From Cupriavidus pauculus (lineage in GTDB: Bacteria; Pseudomonadota; Gammaproteobacteria; Burkholderiales; Burkholderiaceae): 64,000 nt of DNA. Below the pieces are notes generated by a model. The model was not told the DNA's origin. It worked only from the letters and a program-made list of their open reading frames with translations, and ran no database searches. This document shows, in pieces, positions 36,852 to 45,990 of the stretch. Made by a program: the position numbers and the translations under genes. Each line of letters opens with the position of its first letter. Positions within the stretch are counted from its first letter, which is position 1. The stretch is taken from NCBI RefSeq assembly GCF_022179805.1, contig NZ_BPUO01000009.1, forward strand, positions 62,001 to 126,000, read 5' to 3'.

Positions 36852-37619
36852 GTGATCGAGGCGCACATTTATCCGCATGTAGAGAAGAGTGTTAGCGATC
36901 AGGAGTGGAATCAACGCGTGGCGCGGGCCGCGTGCTATCGCTTGCTCGCGCATTATCGGATGACCGATCTTATCTACACGCACATTTCGGCGCGTGTGCC
37001 AGACGCCAAGGATACGTTTCTGATCAATCCTTATGGACTCATGTTTCATGAGATCACGGCGTCGAGCCTCGTGAAAGTCGACCATGATGGGAATGTTCTG
37101 GATGATCAAACCGGCATGGGGGTCAACCGTGCCGGATTCATCATCCACAGCTGTATTCACCGTGCAAGGCCTCAGTTGAACTGCGTTATTCACACGCATA
37201 CGGCGGCGGGAATCGGTGTGGCTGCGCAGAAGCGAGGCCTATTGATGCTGTCTCAGCACGCTATGCGCTTCTACGAGGGCGTCGCATATCATGACTATGA
37301 AGGTGTGGCGCTAGATGAGGAGGAGCAGCCTCGGCTGGTTCGTGATTTGGGGCAGCACAACGCGATGATTCTGCGGAATCACGGATTGCTGACCGCAGGT
37401 TATACGATTCGCGAAGCCTTCGACGCCATGTATTATCTGGAGCGTGCCTGCCAAGCGCAGATCGCAGCGCAAGCCGGAGGTGCAGAGGTCCTCGAGTGTT
37501 CGCCTGACGTTGCGGCGAAGGTGGCCCGACAATTCAAGACGCCGGATGGCAGCGAACTGTACGATTGGCCGGCCCTGCTTCGCCTGCTTGATGGCATCGA
37601 CAGTTCCTTCCGCCGGTGA
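36852..37619 (+). CDS. Class II aldolase/adducin family protein
   Basis: A 255-residue zinc enzyme of the AraD/FucA fold. Zinc ligands are His114 and His116 (VIHTHTAAG) and His177 (LRNHGLLTAG); Glu67 (MFHEITASSL) is in the catalytic position. Relatives act as aldolases, epimerases or decarboxylases on sugar acids and aromatic hydroxy acids, so the exact reaction is open. The GTG at 36852 with GGGAG five bases upstream is chosen because the reading frame before it overlaps the Bug gene. Last gene of the two-gene operon. Confidence 0.85.
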   Translation: MIEAHIYPHVEKSVSDQEWNQRVARAACYRLLAHYRMTDLIYTHISARVPDAKDTFLINPYGLMFHEITASSLVKVDHDGNVLDDQTGMGVNRAGFIIHSCIHRARPQLNCVIHTHTAAGIGVAAQKRGLLMLSQHAMRFYEGVAYHDYEGVALDEEEQPRLVRDLGQHNAMILRNHGLLTAGYTIREAFDAMYYLERACQAQIAAQAGGAEVLECSPDVAAKVARQFKTPDGSELYDWPALLRLLDGIDSSFRR

Positions 37620-38235
37620 TACGAGTTGACGTGGCCAGGTTTAGCCGTGCCAACATCTTGAGGATGTCGAACTCGATTCGCAGGCTCACATCGTCCGCTC
37701 GCCGTCTAAACAGGCGTTCGTGTTTCCGACCAGCTTGATGCCGGTGGCGACCATGTGCTCGCGCCATTCATCATGCCGCATCATACGTCCCCTCCTTGCC
37801 GAGTGGGCGCTTCTTGGCACCGTCGCCTGACTGCACATACCTTACGCCAGATCGGCGGCGATTACTGGCTCCCCTCAGCGCACTGACCAGAAGTCATGAG
37901 AGTGTCGATGATGTCTGGCGCGATTCTTCTCAGCGAAGAATCGCCCCCGTCCATCCGGACCGACGTCTAACTCTGTTTCCTGGTGCTGCCGTGCCAATGA
38001 GGTCGCTGGCGGCGTACCCAGGATTGCTACCGACACGGTGGAATCGCGCCGAATCGGGGTTCACCACCAAAGCGAGACGAGGAGCCGTAGCTCCCCGTAC
38101 TTCCGCATCAACTGCGACCTGCAACGCGCCGTCCTTCAGCGTCATCAGCAAGCGAACTTCACCCCCGTAGGGTTGGAAGCCTTAACCGAGGCGCCGCATC
38201 CGCCAGAACGAAGACCAGCTCCTTGATGGATGCTG
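37620..38235. other. 616-base intergenic region with gene debris
   Basis: Minus-strand frames near 37630-37785 (REHMVATGIKLVGNTNACLD, then a stop) and 37930-38151 look protein-like but match nothing recognisable and lack starts. The flanking operons are convergent here. Confidence 0.35.
37921..37945. terminator. Perfect 10-bp hairpin between convergent operons
   Basis: GCGATTCTTC, loop TCAGC, GAAGAATCGC, followed by CCCCG, not T. It may be a 3'-end structure, but it lies about 300 bases from either stop codon. Confidence 0.4.
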
Positions 38236-39951
38236 TTACGCGACCTGAGACGCAGTTTCAAAGGAGGAATTGGCAGCGCCGCCATCTCCGGTTGTAGACT
38301 GGCCCGGAATCGACGCGATGAGATCGCGAGTGTAGTCACTTGAAGGGCGTAAGAAGACGTCCGGAGCCGCCCCTATTTCAACCACCTTGCCGCGCTGCAT
38401 GACCGCGATACGGTGGCATAGTCGCGCAGCGACCCGAAGGTCGTGTGTGATGAAGATCATGCTTACCCCCAGGCGCTCGCGAATCGATTCGAGAAGATCC
38501 AGGATCTGTGCCTGTACGGAAACATCTAGCGCGGAAACAGCTTCGTCGGCGATAAGGATCTCAGGCTCCATCATCAACGCGCGTGCAATAGACAACCGCT
38601 GCCGCTGACCGCCGGAAAACTCGTGCGGAAAGCGATTCAGGGCGCTGGCGTCCATACTCACAAGGTCAAGCATCTCGAGCATGCGCGCATGAACGACCCG
38701 AGCATCCGCACCAAAATTCATGGGTCCTTCTGACAGCGTACGTCCCACGGTGCGACGCGGATTGAAAGAGCGGAATGGATCTTGGAACACCATTTGCACG
38801 CGCTTGCAATAGCTGCGCGCATCCTCCGCTTGTAGCGTGGAGACTGGCTGACCGTCAATCAAGATGGCCCCTGAGGTGGGCTTAGCGAAGCGCGCCAGGC
38901 AACGTCCTAGCGTGGTTTTTCCCGATCCGGATTCTCCGACAATGCCGAGTGTTTCGCCGCGCGCCAGCTTCAGTGACACCCCGCCTAGCGCATCTACGCT
39001 TCGTCGCTTGGATCTGAACATTGACTTCGTTTCGAAGCGCAATGTCAGCGCTTTCACCTCGAGGATAGGTGTGTTGGTCGGCTTCAGTGCCAAAGCACGA
39101 AAGTCGCCGCGTGGACGAGCATCGAGCAGGCGTTGGGTATAAGGATGACGCGGGCGATTCAGCACGTCGGCAGCCGTACCCTGTTCGACGATGCGCCCGG
39201 ATTGCATCACTACGACGCGGTCGGCTATCTCTGCAACAACATCGAAGTCGTGGGTGATGAAGAGCACACCGTTATTGTGGCGGCCACGGAGCTCGTTGAG
39301 CAGGCGGAGTACCTGGGCCTGAGACGTGACGTCAAGCGCTGTAGTTGGCTCGTCGGCAATGATGAGTCCTGGCTCCATGGCCAAGGCCATCGCAATCATC
39401 ACGCGTTGACGCTGGCCGCCTGATAACTGGTGCGGATAAGCATGCTGCAGCTTTTCTGGAGAGGGAAGCCGCACATCTGTTAGTAGCGCCAGGACGCGGC
39501 TGGACACGGCGTCGCGGTCCAAAGTCTTCGCGTGAAACTCGAACACCTCCGCGATCTGGTCGCCCACGCGCATCAATGGATTGAGCGCGGTCATCGGTTC
39601 CTGGAAAATCATGGCCATGCGATCACCGCGCAGCCTCTGCAACTCATCAAGTCCGGCGTCAGTGATATCGCGGCCGCCCAAGAGAATCCGGCCACTTTCT
39701 AACGTGAGAACGCCTTTAGGCAGGAGGCCCATGACGGCGCTGGATGTCACTGATTTTCCCGGGCCGGATTCGCCCACGATGCACACAATCTCACGGGCGT
39801 GTACCGTGAGCGAGATGTCATCCACCGCATACCGGCGATCGCCACCGCCTGGCAGGCGAACCTTGAGGTTGCGGATGTCGAGAATCGGTGCGGCCGGAAC
39901 ATTGGCCGAAGCGTTTTCTACCACAGACTGGGAGCGGGATGCTTCGTTCAT
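38236..39951 (-). CDS. Peptide-type ABC transporter, fused dual ATP-binding protein (DppD-DppF)
   Basis: 571 residues containing two complete ABC ATPases. The first has Walker A GESGPGKS (60-67), signature LSGGQRQR and IIADEPTTALD; the second has GESGSGKT (about 355), FSGGQRQR and LIADEAVSALD. Each ends with the oligopeptide-family tail (HPYTQRLLDARP; SDYTRDLIAS). The first P-loop has Pro64 where Ser or Ala is usual, and the second Walker B region reads DEA instead of DEP. It powers the DppBC-type channel encoded just upstream. The start is taken at the Met 4 bases after the permease stop. Confidence 0.9.
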   Translation of the reverse strand: MNEASRSQSVVENASANVPAAPILDIRNLKVRLPGGGDRRYAVDDISLTVHAREIVCIVGESGPGKSVTSSAVMGLLPKGVLTLESGRILLGGRDITDAGLDELQRLRGDRMAMIFQEPMTALNPLMRVGDQIAEVFEFHAKTLDRDAVSSRVLALLTDVRLPSPEKLQHAYPHQLSGGQRQRVMIAMALAMEPGLIIADEPTTALDVTSQAQVLRLLNELRGRHNNGVLFITHDFDVVAEIADRVVVMQSGRIVEQGTAADVLNRPRHPYTQRLLDARPRGDFRALALKPTNTPILEVKALTLRFETKSMFRSKRRSVDALGGVSLKLARGETLGIVGESGSGKTTLGRCLARFAKPTSGAILIDGQPVSTLQAEDARSYCKRVQMVFQDPFRSFNPRRTVGRTLSEGPMNFGADARVVHARMLEMLDLVSMDASALNRFPHEFSGGQRQRLSIARALMMEPEILIADEAVSALDVSVQAQILDLLESIRERLGVSMIFITHDLRVAARLCHRIAVMQRGKVVEIGAAPDVFLRPSSDYTRDLIASIPGQSTTGDGGAANSSFETASQVA

Positions 39952-39955
39952 AGGT

Positions 39956-40846
39956 TCAGCCCTTCGACTTACGTGACAGACGTGGATCGAGGCGGTCGCG
40001 CAGTGCGTCGCCAAACATATTGACGGCGAGGATCAGCAGGGCGAGGAACACGCCTGGGTAAAGTACGATCCATGGTGCGCGCTGGAAGAACGGCCGTCCC
40101 TCGGCGATGATGCTGCCCAGGCTGGGAATTTCGGGGGGGAAACCGAGGCCGAGAAAGCCAAGCACGGCTTCGGTCAGAATGGCCGCAGCGCAGACGAACG
40201 TCGCTTGGACGACCAGGGGGTTGATAGTGCTTGGCATGATGTGCCGCCACAACACGCTTAAGGCGGGTGTGCCTGAGCCGACCGATGCCTCCACGTAAGG
40301 CTCCTCACGTACCGAGAGCACTACGCTGCGAACGAGGCGAGCGATGCGCGGAATCTCAGGGATGGAGATGGCGGTGACCATCGTCACGATGTTCGCCCCA
40401 CCCAACGCGACCATAGCCACTGCCAGCAACAGTCCTGGAATCGCCATAATGCCGTCCATTAGACGCATGACCGGGGCATCCAGACGACGAACGTAGCCAG
40501 CGGATAGTCCGACGAGCAGGCCTGATGCCACGGAGATGGCGCTGACAAGTACGGCTAGCGTGATCGAGAGGCGGCCACCATAGAGTACGCGTGAAAGCAG
40601 GTCTCGGCCAAGCGAGTCCGTGCCCAACCAATAAACCTCAGATGAGGATTTCAGTCTGGCACGCGGCGTGAGCGCACCTGGGTCGTGCTGGGCCAACAGT
40701 GGCGCACCGACCGTGATTGCGACGAGCAGCAGAAGTAGCAATAGCGAGCCGAGCATCACCGGGTCTTTGAGCACAGCAGTAGCGGCACGGCGCAGTTGGG
40801 AGGGCGGCACGCCGGCTGAAGTATGGGATACGGAAGGCGATGACAT
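39956..40846 (-). CDS. Peptide-type ABC transporter permease (DppC-like)
   Basis: A 296-residue inner-membrane permease with an N-terminal helix (LGSLLLLLLLVAITVGAPLL), the HDPGALTPRARL loop and YWLGTDSLGRDLLSRVLYGG typical of DppC/OppC. The EAA coupling motif is EASVGSGTPALSVLWRHIMP. Pairs with the DppB-like permease directly upstream. The start is set at the Met giving a 25-base spacing from dppB. Confidence 0.9.
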   Translation of the reverse strand: MSSPSVSHTSAGVPPSQLRRAATAVLKDPVMLGSLLLLLLLVAITVGAPLLAQHDPGALTPRARLKSSSEVYWLGTDSLGRDLLSRVLYGGRLSITLAVLVSAISVASGLLVGLSAGYVRRLDAPVMRLMDGIMAIPGLLLAVAMVALGGANIVTMVTAISIPEIPRIARLVRSVVLSVREEPYVEASVGSGTPALSVLWRHIMPSTINPLVVQATFVCAAAILTEAVLGFLGLGFPPEIPSLGSIIAEGRPFFQRAPWIVLYPGVFLALLILAVNMFGDALRDRLDPRLSRKSKG

Positions 40847-40871
40847 CAGATATCTCCGGGTCGTGCGTAAT

Positions 40872-41813
40872 TCAATACCGGATCCGCGGATCAAGCATGA
40901 CGTAGGCCATGTCGATCATCAAGTTGATGAAGACATAGATGAACGAGAAAAAGAGAATCGTTCCTTGTACTACGGGGTAGTCACGGGCCAGAACCGAGTC
41001 GACGATCAGGCGACCAACACCGGCGATGTTGAAGATTGTCTCGGTGACGACGACCCCACTGATTAGTGTGGTGAGCGCCACGCCTACGATCGTCACAATG
41101 GGAATGGCGGCATTTCTCAGGGCGTGGCGAAACAGCACGACGCGTTCGGTTACGCCCTTGGCGCGCGCTGTCCGTACGAAGTCCTCACCAAGTACATCCA
41201 GCATGCTCGCTCGGGTGATGCGGGTGATCAGGGCCACAAAGACCATCGCCAGCGTAAACGTGGGGAGCACCAGGTGGGACGCATATTCTCCAACGCCATC
41301 CTCCAGCGGCGAGTACCCTTGCACTGGCAGCCAGTTCAGCTTCACCGCGAACACCAGGATCAGCAAATAGCCGACGACGAAAGCGGGCACGGAGAACGCC
41401 AGCACGGCGCCGGCCATGATGCCTCGATCAGCGACGCCACGATGCCGCCACGCCGCCAAAACGCCAAGTGGAATAGCTGCAGCGATGGTTAGCAGGATGG
41501 CCCATGCTGCCAACGAAAACGTTGGGCCGAGTCGTGCCTTGATCAGCGACGTTACGTCTTGCTTGGTCTGGATAGAATGGCCGAGATCGCCCTGCACGAG
41601 CGCAGTCATCCAGCGCACGTATTGGGTACCGATGGACTGGTCAAGGCCCATATCCGACCGGATCTGCGCGATTGCTTCCTCGCTCGCCATATCTCCGGCA
41701 ATGACTCGTGCTGGATCGCCTGGGGCGAGCCGCAGCAAAAGGAACACCACTGTGGCAACGATCAACATGACTGGAATCGCTGCCAGTAGGCGTTTAAGAA
41801 CGATTTCTAACAT
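40872..41813 (-). CDS. Peptide-type ABC transporter permease (DppB-like)
   Basis: A 313-residue permease: the N-terminal helix LLAAIPVMLIVATVVFLLLR, APGDPARVIAGD, the EAA region RTARAKGVTERVVLFRHALR and the terminal YVMLDPRIRY are classical for DppB/GsiC. Part of the amidase-SBP-DppB-DppC-DppDF operon, 72 bases after the binding-protein gene. Confidence 0.92.
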   Translation of the reverse strand: MLEIVLKRLLAAIPVMLIVATVVFLLLRLAPGDPARVIAGDMASEEAIAQIRSDMGLDQSIGTQYVRWMTALVQGDLGHSIQTKQDVTSLIKARLGPTFSLAAWAILLTIAAAIPLGVLAAWRHRGVADRGIMAGAVLAFSVPAFVVGYLLILVFAVKLNWLPVQGYSPLEDGVGEYASHLVLPTFTLAMVFVALITRITRASMLDVLGEDFVRTARAKGVTERVVLFRHALRNAAIPIVTIVGVALTTLISGVVVTETIFNIAGVGRLIVDSVLARDYPVVQGTILFFSFIYVFINLMIDMAYVMLDPRIRY

Positions 41814-41885
41814 GGGTTCGCCTCTCTCCTTTCAACATTGACGCCTGCGGCCAAACTTGAATCTCTCGGCCAAACGGCGGTCTCT

Positions 41886-43490
41886 TTACTTCTTCCCGGA
41901 CCAGAACAGGGGAATCTGAGCGTCTGTCATGCTGCCCAGTTTTGCGGCGTTGTATCCCTTGGCCTTCGAGTAGGCGCCCAGCGGGATGAAGAAGACCTGG
42001 TCGTAGTTGAGTTTCTGGATGGCCAAGGCAGTCTGCTTCTTCTTGGCGGCATCGACCTCGTCTGAAAACTGGTCACGCAGCTTCTCCATTTCCTCGCTCT
42101 TCGACCATCCGACGTAACCCGCGTCGCCCCGGCCATCCAAGTTCGGGTTCGTGATCGGATTCATCAGATCAAGGCTGCTAAAACCAGTTTGAAAGATGCT
42201 CCAGCCACCTTGTGCCACGCTGTCCTTCTTCGAGTAACGCGAAAGCAGGGTGGCCCAGTCCATCGATTGAATCTCAACGTTCATCCCAATTGTTTTCAGC
42301 GACTGCGCGGTCACCGAGGCCAGGCTAGCGAGAATAGGAAGATCCGTCGGATGGAGAATCACCACCTTGCTTCCGTCATAGCCGCTTTCCTTAAGTAACA
42401 CCTTGGCGCGTGCCAAATCTGGCTTCTTAGTCTGAGTCGCACCTTCCTCGGATGCATACGGCGAGATGCAGCTCAGGACAGCGCCGCAAACCTGATACAT
42501 CCGGTTGTCACCGATCTGGGCATCCAGATAGTCGGCCTGGTACAAGGCAGCGAGCACCGCGCGGCGTACTTTGACGTTGTTGAACGGTGGTTGCAGCCAG
42601 TTCATGCGAAGCGTGAACATGTTCGTGCTCTTGCCATATGGCTTGAGCGCGACGGTTTTCACACCTTCGAGCTGCGGCATCAGATCGGGGGGGACATCCT
42701 CGACGAAGTCGATCTCTCCGCGGCTTAGCGCATTGACGGCGGTCTGTGCGTCGGAGATGTTCACCATCTCGATGCGGTCTACTACCGCTACCTTTCCGCC
42801 CGCGAAGCCGCTTGCGGGCTCCTTGCGCGGCACGTAATCGGTGAACTTTACGTATGAGGCCTTGACGCCGGGCTGGAAGCTTGCGGCTACGAACTTGTAC
42901 GGTCCGGAGCCGATGACTTCGGTAATAGGCTGCGAGGCCGGCCTGGAGGCAATGCGTTTGGGCATGATGAACGGCACCGGCGAGCCCGGCTTCGCCAACG
43001 CCTCTAGCAGCAGCCCGAATGGCCTTTTCAGTCGGAATACGACAGTCGACGCATCTGGGCTTTCCAGCTTCGCGGTCGTCATCATCAGGCGTTGACCCAG
43101 AGCATCGCGTTCGGCCCAGCGCTTGAGCGAGGCGATGACGTCTTCGCCAGTGACAGGCGTCCCGTCGTGGAACATCAGACCCTTACGCAAGGTCAGCGTG
43201 AGGGTGAGCTTGTCGGGTGTCTCTTTCCAACTCTCCACCATCTCCGGCTGCGGCTTTCCGCTCGCATCCATCGCAAATAGCGTATCGAAGACCATGTAGC
43301 CGTGATTGCGCGTGACGTAGGCGTTCGTAAGAATGGGGTCTACGACGCGCAAGGGCGCCTGCATCACGACCTTTGCGGTCGTCTCGGCTTGCGCGTAGGT
43401 TATTGGAGCGATCGCGACTGCAGACAGGATGACGGGGGCGATTGTGGCCGGCGCGACAACGCGCGCGAGCCCGAACAGTACTTTGCTCAT
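41886..43490 (-). CDS. ABC transporter substrate-binding protein, family 5 (DppA/OppA type)
   Basis: A 534-residue periplasmic binding protein. Signal peptide of about 33 residues, then the family-5 landmarks LRVVDPILTNAYVTRNHGYM, LRKGLMFHDGTPVTGEDVIA, GSGPYKFV and MRMNWLQPPFNNVKVRRAVL. These proteins bind peptides, but in catabolic islands also opines, amides, nickel chelates or sugar derivatives. An amidase gene upstream suggests an N-acyl or amide ligand. The start is taken at MSKVLFG. Confidence 0.9.
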   Translation of the reverse strand: MSKVLFGLARVVAPATIAPVILSAVAIAPITYAQAETTAKVVMQAPLRVVDPILTNAYVTRNHGYMVFDTLFAMDASGKPQPEMVESWKETPDKLTLTLTLRKGLMFHDGTPVTGEDVIASLKRWAERDALGQRLMMTTAKLESPDASTVVFRLKRPFGLLLEALAKPGSPVPFIMPKRIASRPASQPITEVIGSGPYKFVAASFQPGVKASYVKFTDYVPRKEPASGFAGGKVAVVDRIEMVNISDAQTAVNALSRGEIDFVEDVPPDLMPQLEGVKTVALKPYGKSTNMFTLRMNWLQPPFNNVKVRRAVLAALYQADYLDAQIGDNRMYQVCGAVLSCISPYASEEGATQTKKPDLARAKVLLKESGYDGSKVVILHPTDLPILASLASVTAQSLKTIGMNVEIQSMDWATLLSRYSKKDSVAQGGWSIFQTGFSSLDLMNPITNPNLDGRGDAGYVGWSKSEEMEKLRDQFSDEVDAAKKKQTALAIQKLNYDQVFFIPLGAYSKAKGYNAAKLGSMTDAQIPLFWSGKK

Positions 43491-43559
43491 ACTAGGACCT
43501 TCCAAATGAAAGCGCGACGAACGCGGATAGGAGAGCGAGACCGCTGCCATTTGCGACGA

Positions 43560-45005
43560 TCAAGCGAACATGGGCTTTCGCGCGCCCCAGGGAGCCAGGC
43601 GCTCGAGTTGCGCCGAAAGCTCGAAAAGCGTGTCTTCGCGCCCGAAGTGGCCAATCAACTGGGTGGCAACGGGTAGACCCTCGGGGGTCCACGAGAGCGG
43701 CAAGCTTGCTGCAGGCAGGCCAGCACCGTTGACCACCGGAAGGAAGGTCGAATACGTGGATGCGCGCTTCCGGTAGGTCCGGAAGTCCAGGTTGTCAGAA
43801 GTATTCAGCGAAAGGTAGTCGAGCTTGCATGGGAGCTGGGCGAGGGTGGGGGTCAGCAGCACATCAAGACCGGCCATAGCGGAGGCGAAGGCTCGACCCA
43901 CCGCGTGCAGGCGCGTCACGGCATCGATGTACGATGCGGCGTCCAGTTCTTTGCCAACATGGTAGCCGTCCATAATCACCGACTCCAGATCACTTTGCTG
44001 CAAGGTGCGGCCAAGGGCCTTGAGTCGGGTATCCACGGCGACCACGATGTTGCTGGCAAGGATGCTTCCGTGTGCGTGTACAAAGCCGTCATAGTCGATG
44101 GCGGGCAGCCGAGCTTCGAATACGTCGTGCCCCAGTTCTTCAAGCAGAGAGGCGGTGAGGCTGACGGCAGCGTCGCACTCGGGCGCAATTCCAATATCAT
44201 TCCAGCCCGTGCGCAGAATGCCAACGCGAAGCGGTCGAACTTCCTGGCCGCGTACCGCGTCCAGGAAGGAACGTGGTTTGGGCGGCGCGGCATAAGGTGC
44301 GCCCGCCTCATAGTCGCAAATCATGTCCAGGGCTGCGGCGGAGTCACGTACGGTAATGCTTAGCACGCCATCGGTTGACATGCCGGCCCAACCCTCGCCA
44401 CGCGCCGGACCCATAGGTACGCGGCCGCGCGACGGCTTCAATCCGAATACACCGCAGCAGGCAGCGGGGATACGAATTGAACCGCCGCCATCGCTTCCAT
44501 GTGCGATTGGCACGATGCGGGCCGCAACGGCAGCTGCCGCACCGCCGCTGGAGCCACCTGCGGAGCGCGTCCTGTCCCAGGGATTCAAGGTTGGTCCGCC
44601 GTTGCGCAATGCGTCGGTCGTACCCGCCATGCAAAGCTCTGGGACTGTAGTTCGCGCAAACGGGATCAGGCCGGCTGCTTCAAATCGCCCTGCAACCGTT
44701 GCGTCGTACTGATAGGTGGTGTCGTTAAAGAGACGCGATCCAATGCTCGACGGAAAGCGCTTATGGGCGAATCCAGAATCCTTCAGTAGGAACGGAATGC
44801 CGTGGAACGGTCCACGCGGCGCCCATTCGGAAGCGATCCTGCGCGATTCCTCGTAACGAGGATACGTAATGACGTTAAGCGCTGGATTGCGCTGCTCGGC
44901 CAATTCGATAGCGCAGTCCATTAACTCGGACGAAGTTACGTCGCCGCGTTCTAGTAGTCCGGCCAAGGCGAGGCCATCTAGGTCTTCGTATTCTTTCGCT
45001 TTCAT
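43560..45005 (-). CDS. Amidase (amidase-signature family)
   Basis: A 481-residue Ser-cisSer-Lys hydrolase. Lys75 (FLLKDSG), cis-Ser152 (SAGGSSGGAAAA) and the nucleophile Ser176 (GSDGGGSIRIPAACCGVFGL) are all present, so it should be active. No signal peptide, so cytoplasmic. First gene of an operon with a complete peptide-type ABC importer, so the imported compound is probably an amide or N-acylated amino acid that this enzyme cleaves. Substrate cannot be read from the sequence. Confidence 0.92.
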   Translation of the reverse strand: MKAKEYEDLDGLALAGLLERGDVTSSELMDCAIELAEQRNPALNVITYPRYEESRRIASEWAPRGPFHGIPFLLKDSGFAHKRFPSSIGSRLFNDTTYQYDATVAGRFEAAGLIPFARTTVPELCMAGTTDALRNGGPTLNPWDRTRSAGGSSGGAAAAVAARIVPIAHGSDGGGSIRIPAACCGVFGLKPSRGRVPMGPARGEGWAGMSTDGVLSITVRDSAAALDMICDYEAGAPYAAPPKPRSFLDAVRGQEVRPLRVGILRTGWNDIGIAPECDAAVSLTASLLEELGHDVFEARLPAIDYDGFVHAHGSILASNIVVAVDTRLKALGRTLQQSDLESVIMDGYHVGKELDAASYIDAVTRLHAVGRAFASAMAGLDVLLTPTLAQLPCKLDYLSLNTSDNLDFRTYRKRASTYSTFLPVVNGAGLPAASLPLSWTPEGLPVATQLIGHFGREDTLFELSAQLERLAPWGARKPMFA

Positions 45006-45023
45006 GTCTTCCCCAATTCGCCG

Positions 45024-45038
45024 TACATATCTGATGTA
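45024..45038. promoter_or_regulatory. Palindrome upstream of the amidase operon
   Basis: TACAT-ATCTG-ATGTA, perfect 5-bp arms, 19 bases before the amidase start. It shares the ATGTA half with the site at 35636-35649 but has a 5-base centre. A possible operator; the regulator is unknown. Confidence 0.35.
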
Positions 45039-45547
45039 GGCATCGCCCGTAACTAAGGCGTTTGTAAAGAATCAACGCAGGTGGGATCCAGGGAAGTTTG
45101 CGTCGGAATGTTCTGGTTATCTGCTAGCCAGAGCCTGCACTGTTCCGAGCGCTCACTGCTCAATCCCGGGAAAGGGCGCTGCTGGATTGAAGCGCTGGAT
45201 TTGGAGTCTATGTGTCGCTATGGCGGGGCCCAAACCAAGATGCGACAGCTGCTGATCCAGAATGCGCCACGGTCGACGCACGCTTTCTTGGGGCACATCT
45301 TCAGTGCGCGAAACGCCAATAGGGGGCCAAAAAAGATGCAGAAGCGTGCATGGGATGAGGGAAAACACCGAAGCGTTCGTTGTTCTCCTGGCAATTCGAG
45401 AGGTGCCTATCGACCTCATCTGATTCCGTCAATAGGCGATAGCGATGGTTTGCGTGGTATCCGAAAGACACTGGGAACACGCGGAATCCAGCCCGGCATG
45501 AGGAGGCAGTCACGCGGTGTCCGTGAAGCGACTGAAGGAATCAAAAG
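45039..45547. other. Intergenic region upstream of a decayed aldolase gene
   Basis: Open frames on both strands, including a 156-codon plus-strand frame at 45081-45551, lack motifs and plausible starts. No gene is called. Confidence 0.4.
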
Positions 45548-45990
45548 ATGAAGGACTTGAAGGAAATCTTGCACGACCGGATCCCCGTCGCCGGATGCTG
45601 CCGATTGCCGTGATGTGCCCGCGCTGGTTCGCGTTCCAGACGCCGCGTCTGGCTGGATCGGGTGGGCGCTCGACGCCGGCGCTCAAGGCATCGTGGTCCC
45701 GCGCATTGAAGACGAAGAGGGCGCGCAGCAGGTGGCACGCGCTGCATACTATGCGCCGCGCGGCCAGGCAGCGTCGGCATCGCGCGGGGTTCGTCGTACG
45801 GCGCGCAACTGCGGATGATCGCGGACCAGGCGCACGAGCGGACCTGCGTTGTGGTGCAAATCGAAACCTTTGATGGCGTCAGGCCGCTATCTGGCCGGTG
45901 GCGTGCCGGCACTGGCCGATGTCTCGTCACGCCCGGACCGCCCGCCGCGCGCCATTGATTCGGCCAAAGCGCCGCGGCATTTCATTCGCG
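45548..45990 (+). pseudogene. Decayed HpcH/HpaI-type aldolase
   Basis: Starts as MKDLKEILHDRIPVAGC, hits a stop in frame 1, then resumes in another frame as PALVRVPDAASGWIGWALDA then GAQGIVVPRIEDEEGAQQV. It shifts again into GSVGIARGSSYGAQL then RMIADQAHERTCVVVQIET. This is the HpaI/2-keto-3-deoxy-L-rhamnonate aldolase core (RVPD, ALDAGAQGIVVPR, VQIE metal Glu) with at least two frameshifts and a missing middle. It is inactive and unrestored. Confidence 0.75.

Noticed and set aside
45081..45551. 156-codon plus-strand frame before the HpaI remnant
   Set aside because: No homology recognised and no start context. It overlaps the start of the decayed aldolase in another frame.
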